Shown here one piece after another: positions 11,278 through 23,871 of a stretch of 64,000 nucleotides of DNA. The number at the start of each line of letters is the position of its first letter. Within the stretch, counting starts at the first letter, position 1. Where the stretch lies: positions 3,137,501 to 3,201,500 of the forward strand of contig NC_135553.1 of assembly GCF_964340395.1 (NCBI RefSeq), read 5' to 3'. The position numbers and the translations under genes were made by a program. The DNA comes from Glandiceps talaboti (taxonomy: Eukaryota; Hemichordata; Enteropneusta; Spengelidae). Below the pieces are notes generated by a model. It made no database searches, had not been told where the DNA came from, and worked only from the letters and a program-made list of their open reading frames with translations.

Positions 11278-14200
11278 GGGTGGACGGACGGACGGACGGA
11301 CGGACAGACGTCGTCGTCGTCGTCGTCGTCGTTGTTGTTGTTGTTGTTGTTGTGTTTTGTAACATGTCTGTTATTTACAACGTTTACATTCAAAACCATA
11401 TTAGGTGTTCATAAACTGAATGTAATTCATTTTAATTTGAAATCACACCAGCGAACAACATAAGAATGAAAAGTCAAATATTGTCAATTATCTTCTAAGT
11501 AATAAATGGGGTCAAACTATCAAAAGGATCTCAGATTAGCACATATACAAATGTACACGTGTTCCGTTTTAATACAATGAGATCGTGTACATATGTGTGA
11601 TGGATCCAAAGTACTGGTATCGATGAACACCTCTTACAAACTCGTAGATTTTAGTACATTGATCCTATTCACCTAAAATCTTCTCACCACTCATGATCAC
11701 AGACAGTCTGCTTCATGTTTAATGCTAGACACTTTGCACGGTTTGTAAGACTGTGTACCTCAATTTTCAAAATATTGGCCAGGGTCATCACTAGGAAGGC
11801 CACTAAAACATTGGGCCACTAACTGCCGCACGGTGTTTGATGTATTGTGACCATTTCTTGTGACATTTACTGTCACTGCAGTTGTAGAGTAAAATACATT
11901 ATGCCCTACTTTGATTGAATGGTCAGTAGACTTTCTCAGGGACATGGAATTTAGACAACAAGAGCATACTTAATTCTATAAGACAACAGTTTATATTTCA
12001 CACATAACTAGAATTCATATTGATAATCTATCAATGCTATTGGGAATAATCATTGTGGCATGGCAACACCTCCTCAAGACTTAATAAGGTTTGCATTGAT
12101 TATTCCATACACATGCGTTATGTAAATAATGAATTTGAAAGGGAGTCTACACTTAGAACAGAAGGAGACACTTCCAGGGAGTCGAATGAACGAAGCAGAG
12201 GCTAATTGCTTTGTTATGGTTCTAGTGTGTACTTTGACTTGACCATAACTATGTGATGTCTGCTCGTTAATTCCATAAAGTCCCAGTGATCCCGTGCACA
12301 AGTGGAAATATGAAAGTGATTCTAGTATAGTTACATGATTTACCAGCTAGGTGAGGAGATCAGAGAGTAACAGTATGTCAGCATCCTTCATTAACCCTTC
12401 AGTTTTGAATACAGATTGAAGTGAGTGGGTCAAAGCTGATTTACTTCGTAAATCTTTAGTTGTACAGGAGAAATGAACTATAGACTGTTACAGTTGCATT
12501 AAAGCAGTAACGTGATTACATTGTATTGTATGAAAAATGACGTATGCTGCCAGTTGAGCAAACTGTACAATCAACCGTGGTTTCCATGGCGATTCTATGC
12601 AACTGAGGACTATACCTATGTACGCGGAAACATTAGCCTATAGGTCTATGTTGGAATGCAATTTGAATAGAGGCAAACGTGAAAAAAGTACACACATAAC
12701 TTAAATATTAAAAGCTACAGTAGAATGAACATAATCTAACCATTGATGAAATGTACATATATATGGCTTGAAGTTTACTGTTGAGTTGCGTAAAACATTC
12801 CAGTTTCCGGCCTGGTTTTTTGTATTTTTTCTCATTTCCTTGAAGCTTTCATAGACACGACGTTGACAGAATTGTTTACCCTCCTCGACGATTAAGAGAT
12901 GGAGGAATAGATGTGCCTTTGGGCTTGGTCATTATGCAAATATCATGGTTAATTGCAGCGTACAAGAGCTTCTAAAGTCAAAGAATTCGCCAGCTTTAGA
13001 AGAAAAACGTATGTCTAGTTCGTGGTTGGCATATAATGGGGAAATATGCACATTCATCGGTAAGCAATTCGGTACTAACTACTTGTGATTTTATAGTATA
13101 TGTGATATATATATTGGAATTTACTACATTCAATGTCATCATTCACATCAAAAACACGAGAAGAAAGGTAGCCATTAGATATTTTGTTATGTTCAATGTA
13201 TTGAAACATTACAGACACCTGGTACTCATTTTGTAATCACCAACAGTTATGCGACAGTACACATGAGAAATTATTGCAATGGATTTTGCTCAATTGGTTT
13301 CAGTCTTTGCTTGAGTCCATTATAGTGCAAATCACAAGTAATTACTGCCATCTGATCCATTTGGGAATAACACCTACAATATATTTATCAACACTCTTTG
13401 AAATAAATGTCAATAATTGAGAAAGATAGCAAGATCTTTTGTCGTTTTCTCCAATCCTGTAGCCCCACGCAGGGTTTTGAGGGTCCTTGGAGACAGTCTA
13501 TAGCGCAAGACAGAGCGATTACATTTTATGAAAAATCCAAAAGCTAACTATATTTCTAATGACGATGTATAGAATGTTGTGAGTTGTGCAGACTATAACT
13601 CACGTAATATCCATTTTTTGTTTGAATTGTTCGTATTATTGATATCAACCTAGTAGTTTCGTTTGTTCAAAAGATCTTTTACAGATATGTAATTATGATT
13701 ACCTTATTTTCCTGTCTAGATCTAGATGTGTGTTCATAAAGATGAAATTGTGATGGGGACGGTGGTGCCAGTATTCTAGCAACACGTTTTCCAACCACGC
13801 ATTTTCATTCACATATGTAATGCGTAAACACCATGCTGAGTTGACTATCAATTTCATATTTATGTAATGTTTAGCTTAAAAGTCAGTATTTGTTGACACT
13901 ATTTTCGTAACGCTGTTCTATTGTGACTGATATAATACACGACTGTAGACTAGCTGTTTACTAACTGCATCATATGTTATTGAATTCAAGTTCTGTTTAT
14001 ACCTACATCATGGAAATAACTACTATATAGTCCTTGATTGCTTCAAACAAACAAACGCAACTACAACTTGTTGATTCCGATATCTGACTAGTTTTACAAA
14101 ATATCTACAAATCGCTATAACTGATTAAAAGATAAAAAGTGGGAAAGGATACAGAAGACGTTCATCCGGGACCTAGAAATGTAGGTTTTGGTAACCACTG

Positions 14201-15790
14201 TCATGGTATATCAAGAATTAGACTGGCAAAGTCGGCGGGCGTTTTTCCTCCATTTCATGGTCACGCAAGATTTCATTTTTCGACTTTTCTAGTCTCATCA
14301 CGCAAGCTCATTGAAAACTGTCATCAGTATAGTAAACGTGAGTTAGAGGAATTTGAATAGAAGGAGTGAGAGCGCTAAAAGAAAACTAACAACTTGAGCA
14401 AAAAAGCCATTGACTTGGATTTGAAATTAGTCCCCAGATAATATCACCAAGCATGTAACCACGTTGCAATCCTTGTCTGTGTGGCAGCGCTGCAAAACAT
14501 TCATTATTTTTTACAATTATACGATAGTTGGCTCTAATAGTATGAACACTGTTCAACTGATTGAACGATTGTAAATGACATTTTCAGAACGTCTAAATTT
14601 GAATCATGGGATACAATGTGTGTTGTGACCAGTCAGGTGTTTCTTCGTTTGTCCCCCATCACTGCTTACACGTGATTAATGGTTTCAAGCTGGAGTACTC
14701 TGAAGAAGGTGAACATCAAATCTTATTCAGTGGAACGTAGTTAGGCTAGGAGCAGTTGCAAGTCTACCAAGGGACTCCGATTATCATCTGTTATACCACT
14801 CTCACTCACATGCTGATGTAATGATGATAAATACGAACAATATTTTCCATCAATATATGTCACTCCCTAGCAAAGTGTTATTTTATCAAGCAGCGATTTT
14901 CCTTGTCAAAGACAAGTCCGTAAAGTTGTTTTGTTATGTGATCATTGGCTCAGATGGCTTTGTTCTGCACCAATGAATCATCTTCAAGGCATGATGTTCG
15001 TGCACATTTCGCATCAGGTATGATTTTCAATGACGTCATCTCAATGTCCAGACACTACCCTTTGATAGCGACATATTACATATTCACACATCTCAACATA
15101 TCACACATGTACACAATTCGTCTCATATAGTTTGGATATCATCCTGGAGGGTAATCGCATTTATATTGCATGCATGCCTGTTGGCCATTATATTTATACA
15201 TAATCTCAGAAACAGTCAAAAACGAGAAATCAGTGCGGCCAATACAATAGATCATGTAAGGAAAAATAACAAGGAATAAATAGAATTTTATTAACTAAAA
15301 TTTTTCAGAAACTACAGAATATTATTAGGCACGAGTGAAAGCAATAAATTTACATAACAAGACATGCTATGTTAACATAAACCTAACAAAAACATGACGA
15401 CGTGTTGATATGAAGGACTTCCTGTGATTTAACGTACAATGCGAAGAAAAACAAGCTTTCTATTGAAACAATCTACTAAATCGGTGTGTTTTGTGTAATA
15501 GTGATTTGTGGTTGTCCATCATTTTTTTTCGGTGCAATATATCCACACATGGGGTAGGTGCAGTTCTTTAAACCATGAATTTACAGTTTGAGTTCAATCT
15601 AACTCGTGTGACTTGCGAACAACATTACATGGAAAGGCTTATATATATACTAAATCGTCCACTCTTAAAATCATTCATTTATTTTTTATTTAATTTGGTA
15701 GGACATTTTAAGGTTCAAAGACTTTAGAAAAACAGTGGTCAGAAGTTTTTTTGTTCAAACCTCAGCCATCTACTGATTCAACGGGTGGAC
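8946..15790. other. AT-rich DNA, no gene recognised
   Basis: Short random open frames only, apart from the compound microsatellite at 11141. A GC-richer frame at 14139-14360 has no family resemblance I can defend. Confidence 0.6.
11141..11353. repeat. CAGA/CGGA/TCG/TTG compound microsatellite
   Basis: (CAGA)n alternates with two (CGGA)n blocks, then (TCG)n and (TTG)n trinucleotides. Confidence 0.98.
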
Positions 15791-15813
15791 CTTTTTAGAA
15801 GATGGGACTCTGT

Positions 15814-15819
15814 TTTATT
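15814..15819 (-). terminator. Candidate poly(A) signal for the CART-like transcript
   Basis: TTTATT on the plus strand reads AATAAA on the minus strand. It is about 290 bases downstream of the predicted 3'UTR acceptor. Other AATAAA copies occur further on (for example near 15680), so the choice is uncertain. Confidence 0.25.
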
Positions 15820-16030
15820 TCAAGATAAACATGATTTTAGGATATTTGTGGCTCATCTCATAAAAAAGTCCAGGGTAATAGAAATCAGCTGTCCATCCCC
15901 TAGACCAATGTTTCGACTCCTAATTTACTGGCAGCTGTAAATATATTGACTGGAAGGAATCAATGAAACACATCGGTTCAAAGTTCAAAGTTTATCCCCT
16001 TGACTTAAAACACAAACGGGTTCTTCTGAA

Positions 16031-16043
16031 TGATGTCACGTGA
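16031..16043. promoter_or_regulatory. CRE-like/E-box composite 3' of the CART-like coding region
   Basis: TGATGTCA (16031-16038, one mismatch from a CRE) overlaps CACGTG (16037-16042). The palindrome TCACGTGA (16036-16043) is the same 8-mer as in intron 1. It lies 246 bases beyond the stop codon, probably in the 3'UTR exon or just beyond it. Confidence 0.3.
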
Positions 16044-16288
16044 GCGAAAAAAACAAAACAATTTAGAGTGCACATTATTTTCCTTGGAATGGCTTCAATG
16101 TTTGGGACATCTGAAAGAGAAGATAGTTACATTAGTAAAAGAAACACTAACGTCACGCAGAAAAGGCCTTCTGACACTTTAGCGATTAGATATCAGAAAA
16201 GTTAGAATATATATGTATGGCCAAAGCTTATATAAATGACATTCTGCCACAAGGAATTGTACCACAACTTACCTTAGGAAATTACAAT

Positions 16289-17021
16289 TTAAGGTTGCTT
16301 ATAGACGTAGCCAACCGCACTCCATTTGCACTTAGCATCAGCATATTTTCCAGGTGCAACACAGTATGTAAACATATTACATTTACATGAGAACTTTGTC
16401 TTGGCAGATGGCTTGCATACTTGTCCAACTGAGCAAGAAAGCTGTCGGTAACAAAAAGAATAGTCTCAGAATAAACTATTTTACATAACTTTGCTTGTCT
16501 TAATGTACTCCAGAATAGATGTCCATTTCCCTAGTCGTATCTAAGGAACACCCAGCAACATCGTGTTAGTATATAGACTATAGTGAAGTTCAAATCTGAT
16601 TTAAGGCAGCCATCTTGGAAGTCATGTTTTTACAAAATAACCTTTGACATGGGATATCACGTGACGTCAATACGTCACTACTTCATTCTCTTGTAACCAT
16701 GTCATAAACATACTAATTTTAGGTTTATATTACGTTGACATATATCTTAAGCCATCGAGATTAAATCCCGCAATGACAAAACAAAACTGAAATCGTTTTT
16801 TGATAGATCCATGCCACAGGTTGGACCAGTGATAAGACTTGGGGAATTGTATTACTAAACATCATTATTATGGTCGTCAATGTTAATAACGTGATAAGTC
16901 GTGAAAGTCTAACCACAACGCGGTGACGATATTGTGGCTAGATTCTAAACAAGGAGAATACTCAAGTTAGGAATACATCTTTCAAACTACAAATCGCACT
17001 ACGAGAATTGGAACTAAACAA

Positions 17022-17053
<32 letters not shown>

Positions 17054-17383
17054 ACCTATTTTGAAAACCGCTTTCCCATGCTGAGATGGTACACACAGGG
17101 CTTCAGCATGACACTATACACAAGTTACATCTCCCCTCCCCCTAATATCACTTACTATTGAAGAATAATCCTTAATCGACTGGTCGGTTCCACTGATAGG
17201 GGAGTAAGCCCTCCTCCACATCGCGTCTCCACCATCTCCTTCATCGACATTAGTCCTATCGAAGAGTTCGTTTTGTAGTTGTTTATCAGCATCATAATAC
17301 GGATAGGCCACCGCAACGTCCAATATGAGAAACACACTCAAGGTGATCAATGCTGTAGCCACTATAGTCTGCATCATCATCAT
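16289..17383 (-). CDS. CART-like secreted neuropeptide precursor, two coding exons (17156-17383 joined to 16289-16441)
   Basis: Seen: exon 1 opens with four Met codons (17383-17372), with an in-frame stop just upstream at 17392-17390. It encodes 76 residues and ends at a GTAAGT donor (17155). Exon 2 starts after a T-rich tract and CAG acceptor (16444-16442), keeps phase 0, and runs 50 codons to TAA (16291-16289). The 126-residue product has a signal peptide (about 1-26, hydrophobic core ATALITLSVFLIL, likely cut after AVA before YPYY), an acidic spacer, an Arg-Arg site at 57-58, and six cysteines at 79, 85, 95, 97, 103 and 114. Known: CART peptides are secreted neuropeptides released at basic sites, with a C-terminal C-x5-C-x11-C-x1-C-x5-C-x6-C domain. 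Inference: this is a divergent CART-type precursor. It shares the first, third and fourth loop lengths and a Gly three residues after Cys1, but loops 2 and 5 differ and 12 residues follow the last Cys. The mature peptide would start at Ala59. Another six-cysteine peptide family is the main alternative. Confidence 0.75.
16657..16677. promoter_or_regulatory. Composite E-box, full CRE and CRE half-site in intron 1
   Basis: Seen: palindrome TCACGTGA (16657-16664) contains the E-box CACGTG (16658-16663). It overlaps a perfect CRE, TGACGTCA (16662-16669), followed by a second CGTCA half-site (16673-16677). Known: CREB/ATF proteins bind TGACGTCA and bHLH-Zip factors bind CACGTG; vertebrate CART transcription is cAMP/CREB-responsive. 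Inference: an intronic enhancer for the CART-like gene. No expression evidence can be seen here. Confidence 0.45.
17027..17055. repeat. Short CAGA microsatellite in the CART-like intron
   Basis: About seven CAGA units, preceded by AAACAAACAAACA. Confidence 0.95.
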
Positions 17384-20149
17384 TATTTCTTATTGTATTC
17401 TGTTGATAAAAACATAATGTTTTCAATAGATTTTGGTCAATGTTTTAGGACAACTGTACGGCTTACTTTAATAATTGGACCGCCATTAGTACGTTTCTGA
17501 TTTTTATTGTATCTTTTATTTACTTTTGATCATTGTTTATTTTTTTCGAGTATAAACTAGAGGTCTATAAACTATTAGCAAACTAACATTGGATCCACAG
17601 TAAATTGTCACATTCCGACCCCCTATCGAGGTTACCACATAGTCAAACTGTATCGAATTTGTAGTCACTGACAGATTTCAAGGCTTTGAAATAAAATAAG
17701 TAAACCGAAAGTAATATAAATGCATAATTGATATCTTTATCCCATTACTCATTACCCCACATTTTAATGTGTGATAACATCAAACGAAAGTTACAAAATA
17801 GTATTTTCAAATCAATTTAGTGTGTTATTTTTTAGTGACATTCACAAACTATATTTGTTTTGCATGAGATTATTTGCGAAACATTACTTCCCCAGCTATA
17901 CTATTTCAGATTGTTGGGCGTGACTTTCAATATGGATATTATTAATATTTCAAACTTAAAATCTAAACATGTATATCATGGATTGGATTATTACTATGCT
18001 GTGACGTATTTCATTGTTGTGATCATTATCTAAAAAGGTAATCTCACGAACTGAAACTCTCCCAGTACACAAAAAAACGAAGTTCGCATGGTCAAACATT
18101 ACGTATTGCTTTTTATCATTCATATTTAATCCACAAAGGGTAAAATATCAATTGAAAAAAAGAGCTTTCTATTAAATAGATTGTTGCGTACGATTGTAAT
18201 GAATTCCAATAGAAAAGTCATTTCCCTAGCGACAAAATCACTAATGATGAAAGTGATCACAAGCATACAGAATCACGTTTAATCTAGAGACATGTGCTAC
18301 ATGATATAGACGGTTCATTTGTGTGGGAAACGTGTGCTACGACTGAGTACTAGGTATGATGAAGCCATTCTAGGAAGTTGGACTTTTAGACCTTACCGCG
18401 TAAAGTTACAGTGCGAAAAGAACTGATACTAACGTATGTTATTTTAAGTGTATCGCAATCTAGTGGACTACAGTGCCCAAGAGAAATGGATTTTTGCATT
18501 TTGCCTTCCCGATTTCATTGTAAACTGAGATTATCTGACTGACAAAGGCCATATCTTTATTGTAAGAAGGACATATTTTTATGGCACCATGAAGAATTCA
18601 TGAAGTGAAAAACATATCAATATCTATATAAGCTTATGTTTCATATTTAATAGAGAAGTTCAGAAGACAGTATTTCTCTTAACGGGACTGGGTGACCTTG
18701 ACGGAGATCTTACTATTGATGCAGTACAGTGATTTATGATGATTGCCACTTTTGTGGAAGTCTCAGACAATCCTAATCAAATATTTAGGCCATCATCAAA
18801 GTATATATCATCCTTATATATGTATGTATCCAGTGTTCCAGCGATTACTTTCTCACTCTTTATCTGTGGGCTACTACATTCGGAATGTCGTCAACTCGAT
18901 TTGGGTTTTATCAACATCAACTTACAACTCACGAAAAAACTCAGGTGCCTTTACTGGTTGCAAGCAGGAACGAGACAAGTTTCATGCAAAGACATACAAT
19001 GTCATTAGTGTTGGTAACTTATCAAAGCATAATTACCACATGAGACAAGATCCAGTGACTCTGTTTACTGATAGAATGCTACACATTATAACATTCGGTA
19101 GACTATTATCTTCCACAGATGTATAAAAAAAACTGATAAAAGTATTACGTGAGGCATCTGACATCCGCTATTGTTTTTGTGTCAGTTGTGTTGTTTTACC
19201 TAATTTTGCCATTGCCTGAAGTTTCGTAGCCCACTTCATTCAAGCAAACGAAATCCAGAAAATTATGTCTGCTAGAGTAACTCGATTCTGTGCATGAGAT
19301 CTGAGTCAAATTTTCATATTTTTTCTGAACTGAATTTCACTCAGATCGTTGGAATATGTCACAATTGCGTGTCACAACACCGATAGAAGGTTTACATTTA
19401 CAGCTTTAGCTATTTCCCATTACCAAGATAAAAACTACGAGTTTAAAATTTGCCGATTTGATCGTTACATTAAAAACCAACATCATCCACTGGAATGATT
19501 ATGATGATGAGAATAAAATGCGGTGAGTGGCGTGTACGAGTTCTATACTCTAGACCCAAAAGTCACGAGTCATACGTGAATGAGATAAAAAAAAAACTCT
19601 ATTGGTATAGCAACAACGCAAACACTTCAAAATGAAACTCTCAGGATATGACCCATGTGCTGTCAAGATGTCAAAATCGACGAATCCAAACCCCGTAAGG
19701 AGGCAAACAGAATGGAAAAATACTTGTTTTCATAATCCTTAAAGTCAATTTTTCACAAACGTATGCAATGCAATTTCGATTCGATTAGTCTTGGTTCGTT
19801 GTCATCTAAACCTAGGCTTCGTTACTGCAAATAGAGCATGACTCAGTTCAAGGTATTTGTTCTTAGCTTGAGTACCTGTGTTACTTTTTCATGTCATAAA
19901 ATGCATTTGATGATTCAAAAGAACTGGAGTGCCTTATAGTCTGCAATCCATTCTGTATTATTCAATACGAATGAATATCAAATAACATGAAAACAAGTAG
20001 GTTAGTATATGCCGTGGGCATGCATTACCTTAGCCAAAAGCAGATACTGTCTTGTACATTCTAAACTGGATTTTGTCTTGTCTGTTTGCCCATTCTGTCT
20101 TGAAAACATGAAACCCAAGAAATAACAGGGACTAAAACCCCCAAATGTT

Positions 20150-20283
20150 ACTACATGTAATTACTGATGTACATGTATTTGATTGAATATTCTTTGACTT
20201 AATTTAATTTATATATGTTGTTAATTTATTTGTTATGTATGTTTTTTTCCTGGTGAAATCAATAAACCAAACCAAACCAAACA
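20150..20283 (+). mobile_element. Possible LINE/retroposon 3' tail
   Basis: T-rich and ATGTATG-rich sequence leads to TCCTGGTGAAATCAATAAA, then a CCAAA tail repeat (20266-20283). A poly(A) signal directly followed by a pentanucleotide tail suggests a retroposon 3' end. It could also be the 3' end of an ordinary transcript. No coding region is seen upstream. Confidence 0.3.
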
Positions 20284-21528
20284 TTAAGGAGCCACTTGAT
20301 GTGAATATTTTTTTAATTTGTTTTCAGTAAGTTACATCAAAGAGATTTAGAACGTGTTTATAACGTGAAACATACTGCTATCACTATACCAAGGTCATTG
20401 CTATGTGTCATTTTACTTCGTTTCCAGTCCTTGTAAATTTTGGCAATTACTTTAATAGCTACGTCATTAGATGACAAACCACCAGTATCGAGTAAACACC
20501 TCACATTGATGAAAGAGATTTGATTTAACAGAATACAGAATTATGGTAGGCTAATTGTAAATAGTCTTAATAGAGACAGGGTAGCAGTTATCAAAGTAAT
20601 GTATCAATATTCTGACGTCACCATTGCAATATTAATAGACTGATCGCACATTTCAGTATGCCTCGAAATTGTATCGCAAATTATTCACACTATTGTAATA
20701 GGTGTGTATACAAAATTTACATGTGCTGTTGGAAAGGGATGTGGCAACTGCTGACATACAACACGTTTTGTGGCTGCATATACATAAACAATTATTCTAG
20801 GCGATAGTTGTATTAGTTACCCAAGCAAAACACATCATTAAGAAATATATTAAATAACCATGGTGTACTTTGTGTTTAGCCGCTACCACAAAAACTTTAC
20901 CGGCAAGGTTTGAAGAAGATTGCAGTTGGCGGTTTTTAGAGTAGACTATAGTGAAGTTTATGGCGACGATCACTGAAAGCATGCAACCTAAGAAGAAGTA
21001 CTAGTCACGAGGTCGTTTGAAAATGTCAGACCCCGATAAGCTACGGCTTATTGCTTCAATACATACATTCTACCTGACAAGATACAGAATACAGTCACAT
21101 GGGTCTTAACTTACTTGCCAAGGTTATATTTCCGATACTCAATGTTTCGAGTTTATAAACTTTTATGAAGGGGTTCTGGTAAGCCGCTGATTTTCTCTGC
21201 CAAAAACTAATCAAACCTAATGTAACTTTATGTAAGCAATTTTCAAATGTAGACAATCTCCACTTTTGTTTTTCAGTGCGATATCTATCATTTTCTGTAA
21301 TATTACCGAACCGAACATGGGTGTAGCCAAGGAGGTTGCAACGCAGATGAGCTGAATCTTTCAAAGTCGCGCAAAACTCCTCAAAATTCGCATATAACTT
21401 TATGTTCTTTCATGCAATTACTTTTAAGAAAACTAACTCTTTCGAAATGTTTCGCGACATGGAGGATGTAGTTTGTGCTGTAAAGACTAAAGTGACCGAA
21501 TAGCAGAGTGGATTGATATGTTCGTGCA

Positions 21529-21671
<143 letters not shown>

Positions 21672-23776
21672 GTGATAGGGCATCAGATAATTGTGGCAAT
21701 GAATGCGTTTTTGTCTGTACCTGATGCAAAGGCGTACGATGATTCTAATTCTATGCTTTTCCAAAATTGGCCATGGTGGCGCTCTACTTCCTGTCTGTGT
21801 GTACCTTGGGGGTATACATGTTATAGGTTACTCGGTTAATCATAGAGCACTTCTGCTTTCCTCGCTGTCTGAATAATACGAAAACATCTCTGATCTACAC
21901 TTCTACAGAATACCAAGGGACAAAGCTCTTAAGAAACGGTACTATGAGGTGATGACACCCCAATTTGAGCGAGGGCGCTGTATTCTCAATTTCCTGTTTG
22001 CAGCCTGGTAATGGTCGACTGTGACCACGAGCTGGTTGCTACTTTGAAATACAAGTAGGAGTAGTTCATAATTTAGCCTCTAAATCAAAGATCATCAAAG
22101 GTCTTATGCAACCAAATTAATACTCTTGTTCCAGTCATTTATTCTGTCATACATCACAATCGGATGTGTATACACCGTCTTCCCTCCGGGTTGTTCTGTA
22201 CAAAAATTCAGCTATAGTGAGCACCTTGGTGATGTTTTCGGGTCTATCTATTTTTAAATGTATCAGAATAACTTAGCCTGCTGCTTCAAGCATGAATATA
22301 ATGTGTATCGTCAGACCTTGAATATGACTGCCGTCTGTTCTCTGTTCGTCTGTTCATGCTAACCAGGGACTCATTAACAATATCCCAGCGGCCATCGTTA
22401 ATAATAGATAAAAGCCTGCAGGTGGTGACTAAAGATTGCCATATATATGTATATATATATATATACACGACATGGAATCGTGTGTGTATCGATATGAAGT
22501 AACATTGTTATTTATTCACCAACCGATTTCCCTTGCTGGCCACCGTTTAATAAACTTTTGACCATTTGTGTAATACGAAATAATTTTAAATAAATCAGTT
22601 GGCAAATTGTTTCTGCTCGCGAGAACAGAGAAGAATGTCCCTCCGCGACATTCTTTGAGAAAGGACTCTTGTCAATTCCGCACGAGACCAAGTACAATGT
22701 TCAATGTATGTACTCGTAACCAACGTCTTGTCAAATGACTTTAGGGACAGTATTGATTGATCAAATTATAATGACGAAGTACTGAACAGATGTATTTATT
22801 AAAAGCAATGTGCATTATAGAATAAATAAACGGGGAATATGAAAATTGGGTTCACGAAAAATCGAACGAATGACCAGAGAAGTAACAATGTCTCTTTGAG
22901 TCATAACTAATTTGGTCCTTGTATTATATTGAAAGTTGGTTCGATTGTTCTGAAACAATAGTAACTAGCAAGTAGTGTGCAAAGACAAGGTGGGTGATTC
23001 TGATATCGTTTCAGTTTATATGACTAAAAAAACCCTACTTTTTCCAGTAACCTTGTTGATAAATGTATCATTCTCAACTCCCAATCACTTATCGATTCGA
23101 TTATACAGCTCACTTGCCGCAAACAGCTCACAGGAAATGACGAACGTAAAGCGAGTTGCCGAAACACCTGTTTGTGCCTTGATTTATCGAAACGTTTGGC
23201 AATGATGAATCAGCTAGTAACAATCAACTATCAAAGTGAGGCTGACTTTCAATGATTTTTTGCATGGGTGATTCGAAAGGTGAGTAGAATCCGCTTTACT
23301 AATGTCTTTTATTTTATGACATAATTAAGAGGCTGGCAGCACACAACCATATACTGTACATGTAAGTAAAATGTGGTGTTTGAACACCTGTTGTTCAATT
23401 GGTATGCTAACACAGTTGTGGAACAGTATTATGTACTTTTTACAGAAGTCAGAAAGCATGTCAGATAAAATACACAATTATCAATTGTATTAAAAGGTTA
23501 TTATTGGCACTATGAGGATCATAATGTTTAAATGGGGTAAAAGTAGGGATCGGATGGCCATGCTAAAAGTTATTTGATAAATGGTGTCACTTAATGTAGA
23601 GTTTAGCCAAATATGTTTTTATTATGAACTTGTAATGGATTTTGTGGCTGGATCACAGTAGTCTGTGTCGTGTTGTTCTGCATTGTCGGTGTTGTTTAGT
23701 ATTGCCTTGTCTTGTCTCCCTCTGTGTCATGTTGGTGTGTCATGTGTATTGTGTTGTGCTGTACTATAGTGTAGTG

Positions 23777-23871
23777 TGGTGGTGGTGGTGGTGGTGGTGG
23801 TGGTGGTGGTGGTGGTGGTGGTGGCGGCGGTGGTGGTGGTGGTGGTGGTGGTGGTGGTGGTGGTGGTGGTG
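23777..23871. repeat. GGT trinucleotide repeat
   Basis: (GGT)n of about 95 bases with one GGC GGC interruption. G-rich on the plus strand, so also quadruplex-prone. Confidence 0.98.

Larger units (their letters stand above)
15800..16110 (-). other. Possible 3'UTR exon of the CART-like gene
   Basis: A GTAAGT donor (16272-16267) lies 16 bases after the stop codon, so coding exon 2 may extend non-coding to 16273. A strong acceptor, TATCTTCTCTTTCAG, ends at 16111 on the same strand, giving a 162-base intron within the 3'UTR. The distance from stop to junction is short enough to avoid nonsense-mediated decay. An AATAAA on the minus strand at 15819-15814 could end the transcript. The exon end is a guess. 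Confidence 0.35.
16442..17155 (-). other. Intron 1 of the CART-like gene
   Basis: Phase 0 GT-AG intron of 714 bases. The donor reads ATA|GTAAGT and the acceptor is TTCTTTTTGTTACCGACAG. It separates the propeptide exon from the exon holding all six cysteines. Inside it are a short CAGA microsatellite (17027-17055) and a composite E-box/CRE (16657-16669). I see no further coding exon in it, so the two flanking exons probably join directly. Confidence 0.7.

Noticed and set aside
14139-14360. Frame containing DVHPGPRN, recalling the DIxxNPGP stretch before LINE endonucleases
   Set aside because: Only a few residues agree and no endonuclease or reverse transcriptase motif follows.
18743-19126. 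127-codon plus-strand frame
   Set aside because: No splice context or family resemblance; overlapping frames are also open.
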